This document shows, piece by piece, positions 34,484-45,109 of a DNA stretch of 64,000 bases (positions are counted from its first letter, which is position 1; every line of letters begins with the position of its first letter). Both the position numbers and the translations under genes were made by a program. The notes under the pieces are model-generated. The model was not told the DNA's origin and searched no databases. It saw only the letters and a list, made by a program, of their open reading frames with translations. This stretch comes from Rhodanobacter sp. 67-28 (GTDB taxonomy: Bacteria > Pseudomonadota > Gammaproteobacteria > Xanthomonadales > Rhodanobacteraceae), in the NCBI GenBank assembly GCA_001898415.1, contig MKTU01000024.1:62001-126000 (forward strand), read 5' to 3'.

Positions 34484-35179
34484 ATGCAAACCATGCCTGA
34501 CCCACAATCCCGCAAGGCCGTCGTACTCGTTTCCGGCGGCATGGATTCGGCCGTCACCATCGCGATCGCCCGCGAGCAGGGCTACCAGGTGCACGCGTTG
34601 AGCGTGGCCTATGGCCAGCGCCACCGTTCCGAGCTGGCGGCATCCGATCGGGTGGCGAGCATGCTCGGTGCGGTCGAGCACAAGACCGTGGCGGTCGACC
34701 TGCGCAGCATCGGCGGGTCGGCCCTCACCGCCGACATCGAGGTGCCGCTGGATGCGGGCGACAGCAGCGAGATCCCGGTGACCTACGTGCCGGCACGCAA
34801 CACGATCATGCTGTCGATCGCGCTGGGCTGGGCCGAGGTGCTCGGCTCCAGCGACATCTGGTGTGGCGTCAACGCGGTCGACTACTCGGGCTATCCGGAT
34901 TGCCGGCCTGCCTTCGTCGCGGCGTTCGAAGCGCTGGCCAACGTGGCCACGAAGGCCGGGGTCGAGGGGGCGGGTATCCGCGTGCACGCGCCGCTGATGC
35001 ACATGAGCAAGGCCGACATCGCGCGCGAAGGTCGTCGCCTCGGCGTCGACTTTTCGGCCACGGTCAGCTGCTACCGCGCCGATGACGAGGGTCGCGCCTG
35101 CGGCCACTGCGACGCCTGCCGGCTGCGCGCGCAGGGCTTCCGCGAAGCGGGCATGGCCGATCCCACGCGCTACGCCTGA
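34484..35179 (+). CDS. queC: 7-cyano-7-deazaguanine synthase QueC
   Basis: QueC, 231 residues, converts carboxy-deazaguanine to preQ0 with ATP and ammonia. The PP-loop is [17 protein letters not shown], and the zinc site is [20 protein letters not shown] near the C-terminus. ATG 34484 is the longest start; ATG 34493 ([16 protein letters not shown]) is equally possible, with no clear ribosome site for either. Confidence 0.94.
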   Translation: MQTMPDPQSRKAVVLVSGGMDSAVTIAIAREQGYQVHALSVAYGQRHRSELAASDRVASMLGAVEHKTVAVDLRSIGGSALTADIEVPLDAGDSSEIPVTYVPARNTIMLSIALGWAEVLGSSDIWCGVNAVDYSGYPDCRPAFVAAFEALANVATKAGVEGAGIRVHAPLMHMSKADIAREGRRLGVDFSATVSCYRADDEGRACGHCDACRLRAQGFREAGMADPTRYA

Positions 35180-35191
35180 GCGCGCGTTTGC

Positions 35192-35220
35192 TTGTGCCAT
35201 CATGGAGCACACCGTAAAAT
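35192..35220 (+). promoter_or_regulatory. Promoter of tRNA-Lys
   Basis: TTGTGC (35192-35197), 17 bases, then TAAAAT (35215-35220), five of six to the -10 consensus. A hairpin GCCCGGCC / GGCCGGGC (35230-35247) follows in the short leader before the tRNA at 35256. Confidence 0.55.
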
Positions 35221-35255
35221 CGAAGGCTTGCCCGGCCACGGCCGGGCGCTTGCAC

Positions 35256-35331
35256 GGGTCGTTAGCTCAGTTGGTAGAGCAGTAGACTTTTAATCTATTG
35301 GTCCCGGGTTCGAATCCCGGACGACCCACCA
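35256..35331 (+). tRNA. tRNA-Lys (anticodon TTT)
   Basis: A complete 76-base cloverleaf: acceptor GGGTCGT pairs with ACGACCC (35321-35327), discriminator A, encoded CCA 35329-35331. The anticodon stem is 35282-35286 / 35294-35298 with loop CTTTTAA, so the anticodon is TTT at 35289-35291. The T arm CCGGGTTCGAATCCCGG is standard. Confidence 0.97.
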
Positions 35332-35368
35332 ACTCCCCACGCGCCGCCGTTCGCGAATCCAGGCGGCG

Positions 35369-37267
35369 TCACGCCCCGTCACGGGCGGCCAGCGCGGCCA
35401 GCATCGCACTGCGCAAGCGCTGCGGCGAGACCGGTTTGTACAGCACCGTCAGCTTGTCGGCGAGCACCTCCTGCAGGCGCTCGGCGCGCGTCTCGCCGGT
35501 CACCAGCAGACGCGCGAAGCGCGCTTCGCCGTCGCGTTGGTAGAGGCGGTCGAGTTCCGCGAACAGGTCGATGCCGCGCTCGCCCGAGCGCAGGTGCAGG
35601 TCGCAGATCACGATGTCGACCGGCGCCGGCCAGTTCTCGATCGCCTCCTGCGCCTGCTGATGATCTTCGGCCACCGCCACGTCGCAGCCCCAGCTGCGCA
35701 GCAGGAAGCGGATGCCGGAGAGGATCGCCGGATCGTCGTCGAGCACCAGCACCCGGCGGCCAGCCAGGTCGCCGGCGGGCTCTTCCTCCGCCTCCGTCGG
35801 CGGCGGCAACATCTGCGCGCTGGCCAGCGGCAGCTCGAAGTGGAACATGCTGCCGCGGCCGGGGCGCGAGTCCACCCCGACCACGGTGTCGAGCAGTTGC
35901 GCCAGGCGCTGTACCGTGGCCAGGCCCAGGCCGAGGCCCGACTGGGAGCCGTCGGCGAGCCCGGGGTCGCTGTGGTCGTCGATGCGGTAGAACTCGTCGA
36001 ACACGTGCGCCAGGTGTTCGGCGGCGATGCCGCTGCCGGTATCCCACACCTCGATGCGCAGGCGGTCGCCGCCGCAGCGGCGCGCACCGATCAGGGCGCC
36101 GCCGCGGCGGGTGAAGCGCAAGGCGTTGCTGACCAGATTGTTGAGCATGCGCGTGAGCATCGTGCGGTCGCTGCGTACCCAGTCGCGCACGGGGTGGAGG
36201 CGCAGCACCAACCCGCGTTGCTCGGCCACCATGCTGAAGGTGCGGCTGACCGCGGCGAACACCTGGTTGAGCGGAAATTCGCTGATCTCGACCTGCACCG
36301 CGCCGGCTTCCAGCCGCGACAGGTCCAGCAGCTCGCCGAACAGATGGTCGAGCGAGTGCACGCATTCCTGGATGTGTGCGATGCGGTCCAGCCGCTGCGG
36401 GTCGTGTTCGTCGAGCGCCAGCGCGGCCGAGAACAGGGTCAGCGCGTACAGCGGCTGGCGCAGGTCGTGCGCGGCGGCGGCGAGGAAACGCGAACGGGCC
36501 TCGCTGGCCGCTTCCAGCGCGGCATTCTTGTGTTCCAGTTCGAGCGTGGCCTCCTCGATGCGCTCGCGCAGGCCGCGGCGACTCTCGAACAGCGCGGCGG
36601 CAGCGTGGTTGAAGCCCCGCTGCAGCTCGCCGATCTCGGTGTGATCGGTCACCGGCACGCTGGCGGGCTGGTCGTCCCGACCCAGTTGCCCCACCGCGCC
36701 GGCCAGGCGCCGCAGCGGTGCGCTGATCCAGCGCGCCGCCTGCCAGCCGATCACGCCGGCCACCAGCAGGCTCAGCAGCAGCGCGATCAAGGCGTGGCGC
36801 AGCGTGGCCCGTTGCGCGGCGACGGCGTCGCGCAGGCTCACGTTGACCAGTACCGAGCCCAGCACCTGGGGCGTCGCCTGCGCGGTGTCGACGACCTCGC
36901 GCACCACGCTGGTGACGTCGTGGCCGTCGTCGGCGGCGCGATGATCGGCCAGGATCTGGCCGTCCGCGGTGCGGATCTGCACGCGTGTCACATGGGGCAG
37001 TTCACCGATCGAATCGGCGATGCGCAGCAGTTCGCGCAGCCGCATCGTCCGCAGAGGCTGCACGCACACCGACGCGGTCTGGGTGGCGATGGCGTTGGCG
37101 TTGCCGCGCGCCATCTGATGCAGGGTGTCCAGTTGCCGCTGGGTGAGCAGGGTCACCAGCAATGCAGCCGTGATCAGGGTGGGCACCAGCGCCACGAAGG
37201 CCATGCGCTGGACCAGCGACGTGTGGTGCCACAACCTTGCCAGCCACGAGTTGCCCGCCAGATCCAT
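35369..37267 (-). CDS. Hybrid sensor histidine kinase with C-terminal receiver domain
   Basis: A 632-residue membrane kinase. Two helices (about 16-40 and 150-175) flank a periplasmic sensor domain of about 110 residues; a HAMP domain follows (ARWISAPLRRLAGAVGQLGR). The dimerisation domain has the His in LAAAAHDLRQPLYALTLFS, the ATPase domain has NNLVSNALRFTRRG, DTGSGIAAEHL and SGLGLGLATVQRL. The receiver at about 510-632 shows LVLDDDPAILSG, VICDLHLRSGERG, LVTGET and LYKPV. Signal and target are unknown and no response regulator is adjacent. ATG 37267 (MDLAGNSWLARLW) is preferred over a longer Arg-rich reading. Confidence 0.85.
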   Translation of the reverse strand: MDLAGNSWLARLWHHTSLVQRMAFVALVPTLITAALLVTLLTQRQLDTLHQMARGNANAIATQTASVCVQPLRTMRLRELLRIADSIGELPHVTRVQIRTADGQILADHRAADDGHDVTSVVREVVDTAQATPQVLGSVLVNVSLRDAVAAQRATLRHALIALLLSLLVAGVIGWQAARWISAPLRRLAGAVGQLGRDDQPASVPVTDHTEIGELQRGFNHAAAALFESRRGLRERIEEATLELEHKNAALEAASEARSRFLAAAAHDLRQPLYALTLFSAALALDEHDPQRLDRIAHIQECVHSLDHLFGELLDLSRLEAGAVQVEISEFPLNQVFAAVSRTFSMVAEQRGLVLRLHPVRDWVRSDRTMLTRMLNNLVSNALRFTRRGGALIGARRCGGDRLRIEVWDTGSGIAAEHLAHVFDEFYRIDDHSDPGLADGSQSGLGLGLATVQRLAQLLDTVVGVDSRPGRGSMFHFELPLASAQMLPPPTEAEEEPAGDLAGRRVLVLDDDPAILSGIRFLLRSWGCDVAVAEDHQQAQEAIENWPAPVDIVICDLHLRSGERGIDLFAELDRLYQRDGEARFARLLVTGETRAERLQEVLADKLTVLYKPVSPQRLRSAMLAALAARDGA

Positions 37268-37393
37268 CGTCTGCCCGCCCCGTCGGAACACCCCGCCGAT
37301 ACCCCGGTACCGCCGCGGGATGCGTCGTGCACGCCGGGCGCCGTTGCCGGGAATGTAGCGCAACCCCGCGCAAAGGGAAGCGCCGGCGCGCGC

Positions 37394-38104
37394 TTACTCC
37401 CCCGTGCGGCGACGCCGGCGGCGGGCCAGCCGCTCGAACAGCAGCGGCAGCAGGGCGAGCAGGGCGATCGCGCCCAGCGGCAGCAGGACTTCGCGGTGCA
37501 TGAACAGGCCCAGGCCGATGCGGTCGCTCTCGCTCATCGCGTCGGCCAGGCCGGCGCCAACCGACGTCTCGAACACCAGCGACACCGTGCCGCCCAGCCA
37601 GCTGGCGCCGAGGAACAGCCACAGCGGACAGCGCAGCCAGGCCAGTGCCACGGTGACCGCGCCGAACGGCAGTACCGGCACGAAGCGCAGGAACAGGGTG
37701 TAGCTGACCGGATGGCGTTCGAAGCCGTGGTGCAGCCGCGCGACCAGCGGCGGCGGCTGCGCGCTGCCCGGGCCGAACGCCTGGCGGCTGGCGAGATACA
37801 GGATCAGCGCGCCAAGGGTGAGCCCGAGCGACGAGGTCAGTGTCGCGTCGACCACGCCGAAGGCGAAGCCGCCGGCCAGGATGATCACGATGGTGCCGGG
37901 GATGCCGGTAGCCACGCCGAGGGTCAGCAGGCCGACGTAGGCCAGCCGGGCCAGCCACGGGTGTTGCTCGATCAGGGCGTGCAGCTCGGCCTGGTGGGCC
38001 AGCAACTGGCGCGGGGTCAGCGCGTGCAGCGAGCCCGAGGCGAACAGCAGCACGCCTGCCAGCAACAGCAGGGCCAGCGGCAGCGCGGCGCGCCAGCGGC
38101 TCAA
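37394..38104 (-). CDS. TVP38/TMEM64-family (DedA-like, VTT domain) membrane protein
   Basis: A 236-residue inner-membrane protein with five to six hydrophobic segments and the VTT/SNARE-associated signature: GVATGIPGTIVIILAGGFAFG and RFVPVLPFGAVTVALAW. Relatives (YdjX/YdjZ, DedA) are tied to lipid scrambling and membrane homeostasis. Its start overlaps the end of the deaminase gene by four bases, so the two are coupled. No specific substrate can be given. Confidence 0.82.
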   Translation of the reverse strand: MSRWRAALPLALLLLAGVLLFASGSLHALTPRQLLAHQAELHALIEQHPWLARLAYVGLLTLGVATGIPGTIVIILAGGFAFGVVDATLTSSLGLTLGALILYLASRQAFGPGSAQPPPLVARLHHGFERHPVSYTLFLRFVPVLPFGAVTVALAWLRCPLWLFLGASWLGGTVSLVFETSVGAGLADAMSESDRIGLGLFMHREVLLPLGAIALLALLPLLFERLARRRRRRTGE

Positions 38105-38661
38105 TACGGCGTGCCGGTGGCGCCGTAGCTGGCGAGCACGTCACGGGCCTGGTCGCGCAGGATGTCGCGGCGCACGGCGATATGGCGGCGGGCCAGTTCG
38201 CCGATCCAGTCCGCCGGCAGCGGGCCTTCGTCGAACTGGGTGAGCTCCTCCACGTCTTCCGCGCGTGCGCCGATCAGCAACTCGTCGATGCCTGCCCACA
38301 CGCTGGCGCCGTAGCACTGGCAGCACGGCTGCGAGCTGGTGGCCAGCGCGTATTGGCTGCCGTCCTCGTTGAGGCGGTGCCGGCTGAGCCGCTGCTGGGC
38401 GATCATGATCGCCATCATCTCGGCGTGGGCGACCGAGCAGCCTTGCGGCACCACGCGGTTGACGCCGACGGCGACCAGCCGCCCGCTGTGGTTGTTGAAC
38501 ACGGCCGCGCCGAACGGCCCGCCGCCGCCGCGCTCCACGTTCTGCCGGGACAGCTCGATCGCCAGCCCCACGCGCTCCTCGTCGCTGTGGTAGCGCTTGT
38601 TGGTATCGGCCACGTCGCCGATCCAGGGCGGCAGGGTCAGGTGGATCTGCAGCGGCAGCAT
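38101..38661 (-). CDS. Nucleoside/guanine deaminase-like protein (CDA superfamily)
   Basis: A 186-residue zinc deaminase. The metal ligand and catalytic Glu are in AHAEMMAIMIAQQ, and the two Cys ligands are in SSQPCCQCYGASVWAG. The pattern is nearer guanine deaminase/Tad-type proteins than cytidine deaminase. The true substrate (guanine, tRNA adenosine or another base) is unclear. It lies ten bases after glnS on the same strand and overlaps the TVP38-like gene. Confidence 0.8.
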   Translation of the reverse strand: MLPLQIHLTLPPWIGDVADTNKRYHSDEERVGLAIELSRQNVERGGGGPFGAAVFNNHSGRLVAVGVNRVVPQGCSVAHAEMMAIMIAQQRLSRHRLNEDGSQYALATSSQPCCQCYGASVWAGIDELLIGARAEDVEELTQFDEGPLPADWIGELARRHIAVRRDILRDQARDVLASYGATGTPY

Positions 38662-38671
38662 CGCGGTCTTC

Positions 38672-40420
<1,749 letters not shown>

Positions 40421-40533
40421 CGAGTGACGCTCGCGCGCGGTGGTGGAAACCGCAAAGTTTACCCCGTCGCCCGGACCGGGCGAAGAACGCCGTGGCCTTG
40501 CCCCGCGCCGCGCCGCGGGGTAGCTTGCCGCTC

Positions 40534-40803
40534 ATGCACACCGTCTACCGCGCGCAGAACCTGTTCGACGCCCATCTGGTCAAGGATGCGCTGGAGGCGG
40601 CCGAGATTCCGGCGTTCATCGCCGGCGAGTACCTCACCGGCGGCGTCGGCCAGTTGCCGGCGATGGATTTCATCGCGGTGATGGTGCCGGAAGCGGGGCT
40701 GGCACGGGCGCAGGACGTGGTGCGAGAGGTCGAGGCGGTGCTGGGCGAAGCCCGCCACGCGATCGACGAGATGCCCGACGATCCGCTGGCCGTACCCTGC
40801 TGA
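40534..40803 (+). CDS. DUF2007 family protein
   Basis: An 89-residue small protein with the DUF2007/putative signal-transducing fold: VYRAQNLFDAHLVKDALEAA and ending in a helix QDVVREVEAVLGEA. Function is unknown; homologues resemble PII-like signal proteins in fold. ATG 40534 is chosen because the domain starts two residues later; a longer reading adds only an unrelated lead. Divergent from glnS. Confidence 0.78.
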   Translation: MHTVYRAQNLFDAHLVKDALEAAEIPAFIAGEYLTGGVGQLPAMDFIAVMVPEAGLARAQDVVREVEAVLGEARHAIDEMPDDPLAVPC

Positions 40804-40903
40804 GCGGCGTGCGCCCGAACCGCCGAACCGCCCTGCGGTTGCCCCTGCGCCGCCCGGTCGTGCGCGGGATACTTGCCGGCATTCCTGTCGCCGAGAGCTT
40901 GCG

Positions 40904-41854
40904 ATGCATCCCGCCCACATTCGCCTGATCGCCCCCTCGGGCCATGCGCATGATCCTGTCGCCATGGCGCGCGGCGTGGCGCGCCTGCGCGAGGCGGGCT
41001 GCACGGTCGACGGCGAGGAGGTGCTGGCGCGTTTCGCGCAGCGTTTCGCCGGCAGCGACGCCGAGCGGGCGGCCGACATCAACGCGCTGGCGACGGCGGC
41101 GGTGCTGCCGGACATCGCGCTGACCACGCGCGGTGGCTACGGCGCGGCGCGCTTGTTGCCGCAGCTCGACTACCCTGCGCTGCGCGAGCGCCTGCACGGC
41201 GCACCGATCGCGCTGGTCGGCCACAGCGATTTCACCGCGCTGCAACTGGCCCTGCATGCGAAGAGCGGCCTGTGCACGTTCAGTGGCCCGCTGCTGGCCG
41301 ACCTCGGCGCCGAGGTGCCGGATGACTTCAGCTGGCGCCAGTTCTGGGCCACGCTGACCGCGCCGACGGCGCAGGTATGCTGGACGACCTCCGCCCGCGC
41401 CGGGCTCGACCTGCACGGCCCGCTGTGGGGCGGCAACCTGGCGATGTTGTGCAGCCTGCTCGGCACGCCGTACTTCCCCGTCATCGACGACGGCATCCTG
41501 TTCGTCGAGGACGTCGGCGAGGCGCCGTACCGGGTGGAGCGCATGTTGTACCAACTGCATCTGTCCGGCGTGCTGGGGCGGCAGCAGGCGTTGCTGCTGG
41601 GCAGCTTCAGCCAGTGCGCGCCCGGCCATCGCGACAACGGCTACGAATTGCGCGACGCGTTCGCCCAGATCCGCGCCGTGGCCGGCGTGCCGCTGGTCGA
41701 CGGCCTGCCGCACGGCCATGGCGCCGAACAGCTCACGTTGCCGTTCGGCGCGCCTGCGCGCCTGCGCGTCGAGGACGGCCGCGCGCGGCTGGAAATCGGC
41801 GGCTATCCCCACCTCGATTGCGCCAACCCGGCCGGCCCGCCCGAAAAGCCGTAA
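40904..41854 (+). CDS. ldcA: LD-carboxypeptidase (murein tetrapeptide carboxypeptidase)
   Basis: A 316-residue S66-family peptidase that removes the terminal D-Ala from peptidoglycan tetrapeptides during cytoplasmic recycling. The Ser nucleophile is in ALVGHSDFTALQLAL, the Glu in LFVEDVGEAPYRVERM and the His in GLPHGHG. It begins MHPAHIRLIAPSGHAHD, a family lead. Confidence 0.9.
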   Translation: MHPAHIRLIAPSGHAHDPVAMARGVARLREAGCTVDGEEVLARFAQRFAGSDAERAADINALATAAVLPDIALTTRGGYGAARLLPQLDYPALRERLHGAPIALVGHSDFTALQLALHAKSGLCTFSGPLLADLGAEVPDDFSWRQFWATLTAPTAQVCWTTSARAGLDLHGPLWGGNLAMLCSLLGTPYFPVIDDGILFVEDVGEAPYRVERMLYQLHLSGVLGRQQALLLGSFSQCAPGHRDNGYELRDAFAQIRAVAGVPLVDGLPHGHGAEQLTLPFGAPARLRVEDGRARLEIGGYPHLDCANPAGPPEKP

Positions 41855-41893
41855 AATGGCCGGCCCGCACGGGCTTGCTCCCAGGAACAGACC

Positions 41894-42358
41894 ATGAAGA
41901 CCATCGAAGGCGATTTCGCCACGCCCCACGGCCGCTTTGCCATCGTCGCCGGACGCTTCAACGGTTTCGTGGTGGAGCCGCTGGTTGCCGGCGCCCGCGA
42001 CGCGCTGCTGCGCCATGGCGTGGCGGATGACGCGATCGAGCTGGTGCGCGTGCCCGGCGCCTGGGAAATCGCGCTGGTCGCGCACAAGCTGGCGCATTCG
42101 GGTGAGTACGCGGCCGTGATCGCGCTCGGCGCGGTGATCCGCGGCGCCACCCCCCATTTCGATTTCGTCGCCGGCGAATGCGCCAAGGGCCTGGCCTCGG
42201 CCGCGCTCGGCTCCGGCGTGCCGGTGGCGTTCGGCGTGCTCACCACCGACTCCATCGAACAGGCGATCGAGCGCGCCGGCACCAAGGCCGGCAACAAGGG
42301 TGCCGACGCCGCCCTGGCGGCGCTGGAGATGGCCAACCTCTACCGGAAACTCGGATGA
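41894..42358 (+). CDS. ribH: 6,7-dimethyl-8-ribityllumazine synthase
   Basis: RibH, 154 residues, makes lumazine in riboflavin synthesis. Conserved [33 protein letters not shown] (catalytic His) and [17 protein letters not shown]. It overlaps nusB by four bases, the usual ribH-nusB-thiL-pgpA order. Confidence 0.95.
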   Translation: MKTIEGDFATPHGRFAIVAGRFNGFVVEPLVAGARDALLRHGVADDAIELVRVPGAWEIALVAHKLAHSGEYAAVIALGAVIRGATPHFDFVAGECAKGLASAALGSGVPVAFGVLTTDSIEQAIERAGTKAGNKGADAALAALEMANLYRKLG

Positions 42359-42801
42359 GCGCGCGCGTCCACGGCCTCGACCTGCAGGCGCGCTCGCGGG
42401 CACGCCGCCGTGCCTTGCAGGCGCTGTACGCATGGCAGCTCAGCGGCAGCCACATGAATGCGGTGATCGAGCAGTTCCGCCACGAACAGGACATGGAAGT
42501 GGCCGACCTGGAGTATTTCGAGGACCTGCTGCACGGCGTCGAGCAGCACGTCGACGAGCTCGATGCCTGCCTGCGTCCGCACCTGGATCGCGAGGTGGCG
42601 CAGGTCGATCCGATCGAACGCGCCGCGCTGCGGCTGGCCGCCTACGAACTGAAGCATCGGCCCGACGTGCCTTACCGCGTGGTGCTGAACGAGGCGATCG
42701 AAGTGACCAAGCGCTTCGGCGCCGATCACGGTCACAGCTACGTCAACGGCGTGCTGGACAAGCTGGCCGCCGAGTTGCGCGCGCTCGAGAAGGGCGCTTG
42801 A
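42355..42801 (+). CDS. nusB: Transcription antitermination factor NusB
   Basis: NusB, 148 residues, all-alpha, binds boxA RNA with S10 in rRNA antitermination. Seen: [35 protein letters not shown] and [17 protein letters not shown] 42355 overlaps the ribH stop. Confidence 0.94.
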   Translation: MSARVHGLDLQARSRARRRALQALYAWQLSGSHMNAVIEQFRHEQDMEVADLEYFEDLLHGVEQHVDELDACLRPHLDREVAQVDPIERAALRLAAYELKHRPDVPYRVVLNEAIEVTKRFGADHGHSYVNGVLDKLAAELRALEKGA

Positions 42802-43346
42802 TGCAGCCCGCCGTCGTGCCTGCGGGCATCGATCCGGTGCCTCCGCTCGAAACCGCGCGCCTGCGCCTGCGCGGCCATCGCGCCGACGACCACGACGCCC
42901 TGCTGGCGATCTGGTCCGATCCGGTCGTGGTGCGTTACATCGGCGGTCGCCCGTCCACGCGGCAGGAAGCCTGGTTGCGGCTGCTGCGCTATCCGGGCCT
43001 GTGGTGCGTGCTCGGCTACGGCTACTGGGCGATCGAGGAGAAATCCAGCGGTCGCTGCATCGGCGACATCGGCTACGCCGATTTCCGGCGCGAGATCGAA
43101 CCCTCGCTCGAAGGCATGCCCGAACTCGGCTGGGTGCTGGCCGCGGACAGTCACGGCAAGGGTTACGCCAGCGAAGCGCTGGCGGCGGTGCTGGCCTGGG
43201 GCCAGGCGCATCTGGGCGACCACACCGCGGTATGCATCATCGATCCGGACAACGCCGCCTCGATCCGCCTTGCCGAAAAGGCCGGCTTTGCGCTGCGCCA
43301 GCAGACCACCTACATGGGCGACCCGGTGCTGCTGTTCACGCGCTGA
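42801..43346 (+). CDS. GNAT-family N-acetyltransferase (RimJ/RimL type)
   Basis: A 181-residue acetyltransferase: LETARLRLRGHRADDHDAL at the start, ELGWVLAADSHGKGYASEA for the acetyl-CoA loop, and NAASIRLAEKAGFALRQQ. The RimJ/RimL-like pattern suggests amino-terminal or small-molecule acetylation. Its ATG shares one base with the nusB stop; it splits the usual nusB-thiL pair. Confidence 0.88.
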   Translation: MQPAVVPAGIDPVPPLETARLRLRGHRADDHDALLAIWSDPVVVRYIGGRPSTRQEAWLRLLRYPGLWCVLGYGYWAIEEKSSGRCIGDIGYADFRREIEPSLEGMPELGWVLAADSHGKGYASEALAAVLAWGQAHLGDHTAVCIIDPDNAASIRLAEKAGFALRQQTTYMGDPVLLFTR

Positions 43347-43376
43347 CGAGCCCGGCAACAGAGGCGAGCGACGCTG

Positions 43377-44345
43377 ATGGAATTCGACCTGATCGAGCTG
43401 ATCCGGCAGCGCACCGTGCAGGCGCGCGACGACGTGCGGCTGGGCATCGGCGACGACGCGGCCGTGCTCGCCGTGCCCGCCGGGCAGGAGCTGGCGGTGG
43501 CGATCGACACGCTGGTCGAAGGCGTGCATTTTCCGCGCGGTACCGATCCGGCCGACATCGGCTGGAAGGCGCTGGCGGTGAACCTCTCCGACCTGGCGGC
43601 GATGGGTGCCACGCCGGCCTGGGCGCTGCTGGGGCTGACCCTGCCGCAGGCGGATCGCGCCTTCGTAGAAGGCTTCGTCGACGGATTTTCGCGGCTGGCC
43701 GCTGTGCACCGGCTGGCGCTGGTCGGTGGCGATACCACGCGCGGCCCGCTGACCGTGAGCGTCGCGGTGCACGGCTTCGTGCCGCCGGGCAAGGCGCTGA
43801 CCCGGGCCGGTGCGCGCGTGGGCGACGCGGTGCTGGTCACCGGCACGCTGGGCGATGCCGCCGCCGGCCTGAACGTGCTGCAGCAATGGCGCCGCGAGGA
43901 GGATGATCGCGGCCAGTTGCGCGACTACCTCGTCGAACGGCTGAACCGGCCGACGCCGCGGCTGGCCGCCGGTGTCGCGCTGCGTGGGCAGGCGCATGCC
44001 TGCGTCGACGTTTCCGACGGCCTGCTCGCCGACCTGGGCCACATCTGCGCCGCCAGCGGCGTGGGAGCCGAGATCGACGCCGCGCTGCTGCCGCGCTCGT
44101 CGGCGCTCTTGGGCCTCTACGACGACGCCACCGCGCTGCACTTTGCGCTGGGCGGCGGCGACGATTACGAGTTGTGCTTCTGCGTGCCGCCCGACCGGTT
44201 GAGCCAGGTGCAGGCCGACCTGTCGCGGCTCGGCTGCGGTGCCACTCGCATCGGCCGGATCGTGGCCGGCACCGGGGTGCGCGTACGTGGCCACGACGGT
44301 GGCTGGATGGAGCCCGGCACGCCGGGCTGGGAGCATTTCGCGTGA
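43377..44345 (+). CDS. thiL: Thiamine-monophosphate kinase
   Basis: ThiL, 322 residues, phosphorylates thiamine monophosphate to the diphosphate. Metal and nucleotide motifs: LGIGDDAAVLAVP, ALVGGDTTRGPLTVSV, CVDVSDGLLADLGH and LGGGDDYELCF. It overlaps pgpA by four bases. Confidence 0.95.
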   Translation: MEFDLIELIRQRTVQARDDVRLGIGDDAAVLAVPAGQELAVAIDTLVEGVHFPRGTDPADIGWKALAVNLSDLAAMGATPAWALLGLTLPQADRAFVEGFVDGFSRLAAVHRLALVGGDTTRGPLTVSVAVHGFVPPGKALTRAGARVGDAVLVTGTLGDAAAGLNVLQQWRREEDDRGQLRDYLVERLNRPTPRLAAGVALRGQAHACVDVSDGLLADLGHICAASGVGAEIDAALLPRSSALLGLYDDATALHFALGGGDDYELCFCVPPDRLSQVQADLSRLGCGATRIGRIVAGTGVRVRGHDGGWMEPGTPGWEHFA

Positions 44346-44863
44346 ATGACAGAAAACGCCTGAGCGCCACGCAAAGGCGTGCCCTGCTGGCCACGCCGTG
44401 GGGCTGGCTCGCCTGCGGGTTTGGTTCCGGCCTGGCGCCGCTGGCGCAGGGCACGTTCGGTTCGCTGGCCGCGCTGCTGCCGTGGCTGGTCCTGCGCGGC
44501 CTGCCCGCGTGGGGCTACGTGCTGGTGCTGCTGACGGGCTTCGCCGTCGGCGTGCGTGCCTGCGACATCGCCGGCCGCGCGCTGGGCGTGGACGATCATC
44601 GCAGCCTGGTCTGGGACGAGTTCATCGGCCAGTGGCTGGCGCTGCTGCCGCTGCTGGGCGCGCTGCTTCCCGCCGATGGCCTCGCGTGGTGGATGCCGGT
44701 GGCCGGTTTCGCGCTGTTCCGCCTGTTCGACGTCTGGAAGCCATGGCCGATCCGCTGGCTGGACCGGCGCGTGAAGGGCGGTTTCGGCGTCATGATCGAC
44801 GACGTGATCGCCGGCGTGTTCGCCGCGATCGCGCTGGCCGCGCTGCTGCGCATCCTGGCCTGA
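44342..44863 (+). CDS. pgpA: Phosphatidylglycerophosphatase A
   Basis: PgpA, 173 residues, an inner-membrane phosphatase that makes phosphatidylglycerol. Three or four hydrophobic segments and the family motifs GLAPLAQGTFGSLAALLPW, LVWDEFIGQWLALL and FDVWKPWPIRWLDRR. GTG 44342 overlaps the thiL stop; no ATG fits. Confidence 0.93.
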   Translation: MNDRKRLSATQRRALLATPWGWLACGFGSGLAPLAQGTFGSLAALLPWLVLRGLPAWGYVLVLLTGFAVGVRACDIAGRALGVDDHRSLVWDEFIGQWLALLPLLGALLPADGLAWWMPVAGFALFRLFDVWKPWPIRWLDRRVKGGFGVMIDDVIAGVFAAIALAALLRILA

Positions 44864-45031
44864 GTCCCGCCGGCCTCGGGCATTCGGCCCGGGCCGGGAT
44901 GCACAACCGCGTGCGCATGGGACGAAGCAATGCTCCGGCACGGCGGTTAGCCGGCGTCGATGGTCGATCAGGGGCAGTCGCGGCAGCAGGCGCCGGACGC
45001 GTACGCGGCGTCTCCGGCCGGCGCCGGCGGC

Positions 45032-45058
45032 GCATCGGGGTAACCGCGGCCGTCGTAC
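45032..45058 (+). promoter_or_regulatory. ECF-like promoter motif before the catalase gene (variant)
   Basis: GCATCG (45032-45037), exactly 16 bases, CGTAC (45054-45058). The -10 block CGTACC is the same as before the SDR gene; the -35 block differs from GCATCC by one base. The site ends about 50 bases before the start codon. Confidence 0.5.
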
Positions 45059-45109
45059 CAGCGAAAGGAACCAGGCACCCTCGTTTCATCTCCATTGACC
45101 GGAGGCTCC

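Noticed and set aside
35256-35331. tRNA-Lys as an integration site of a genomic island
   Set aside because: The 3' end shows no direct repeat in the window that I could find and there is no integrase gene on either side.
41855-41893. FMN riboswitch before ribH
   Set aside because: The gap of 39 bases is far too short for an RFN element.
45067-45092. GGAACC and downstream TC-rich bases before the catalase gene as a classical sigma-E promoter
   Set aside because: It would place the transcription start inside the ribosome binding site, and the motif at 45032-45058 fits the other sites in the island better.
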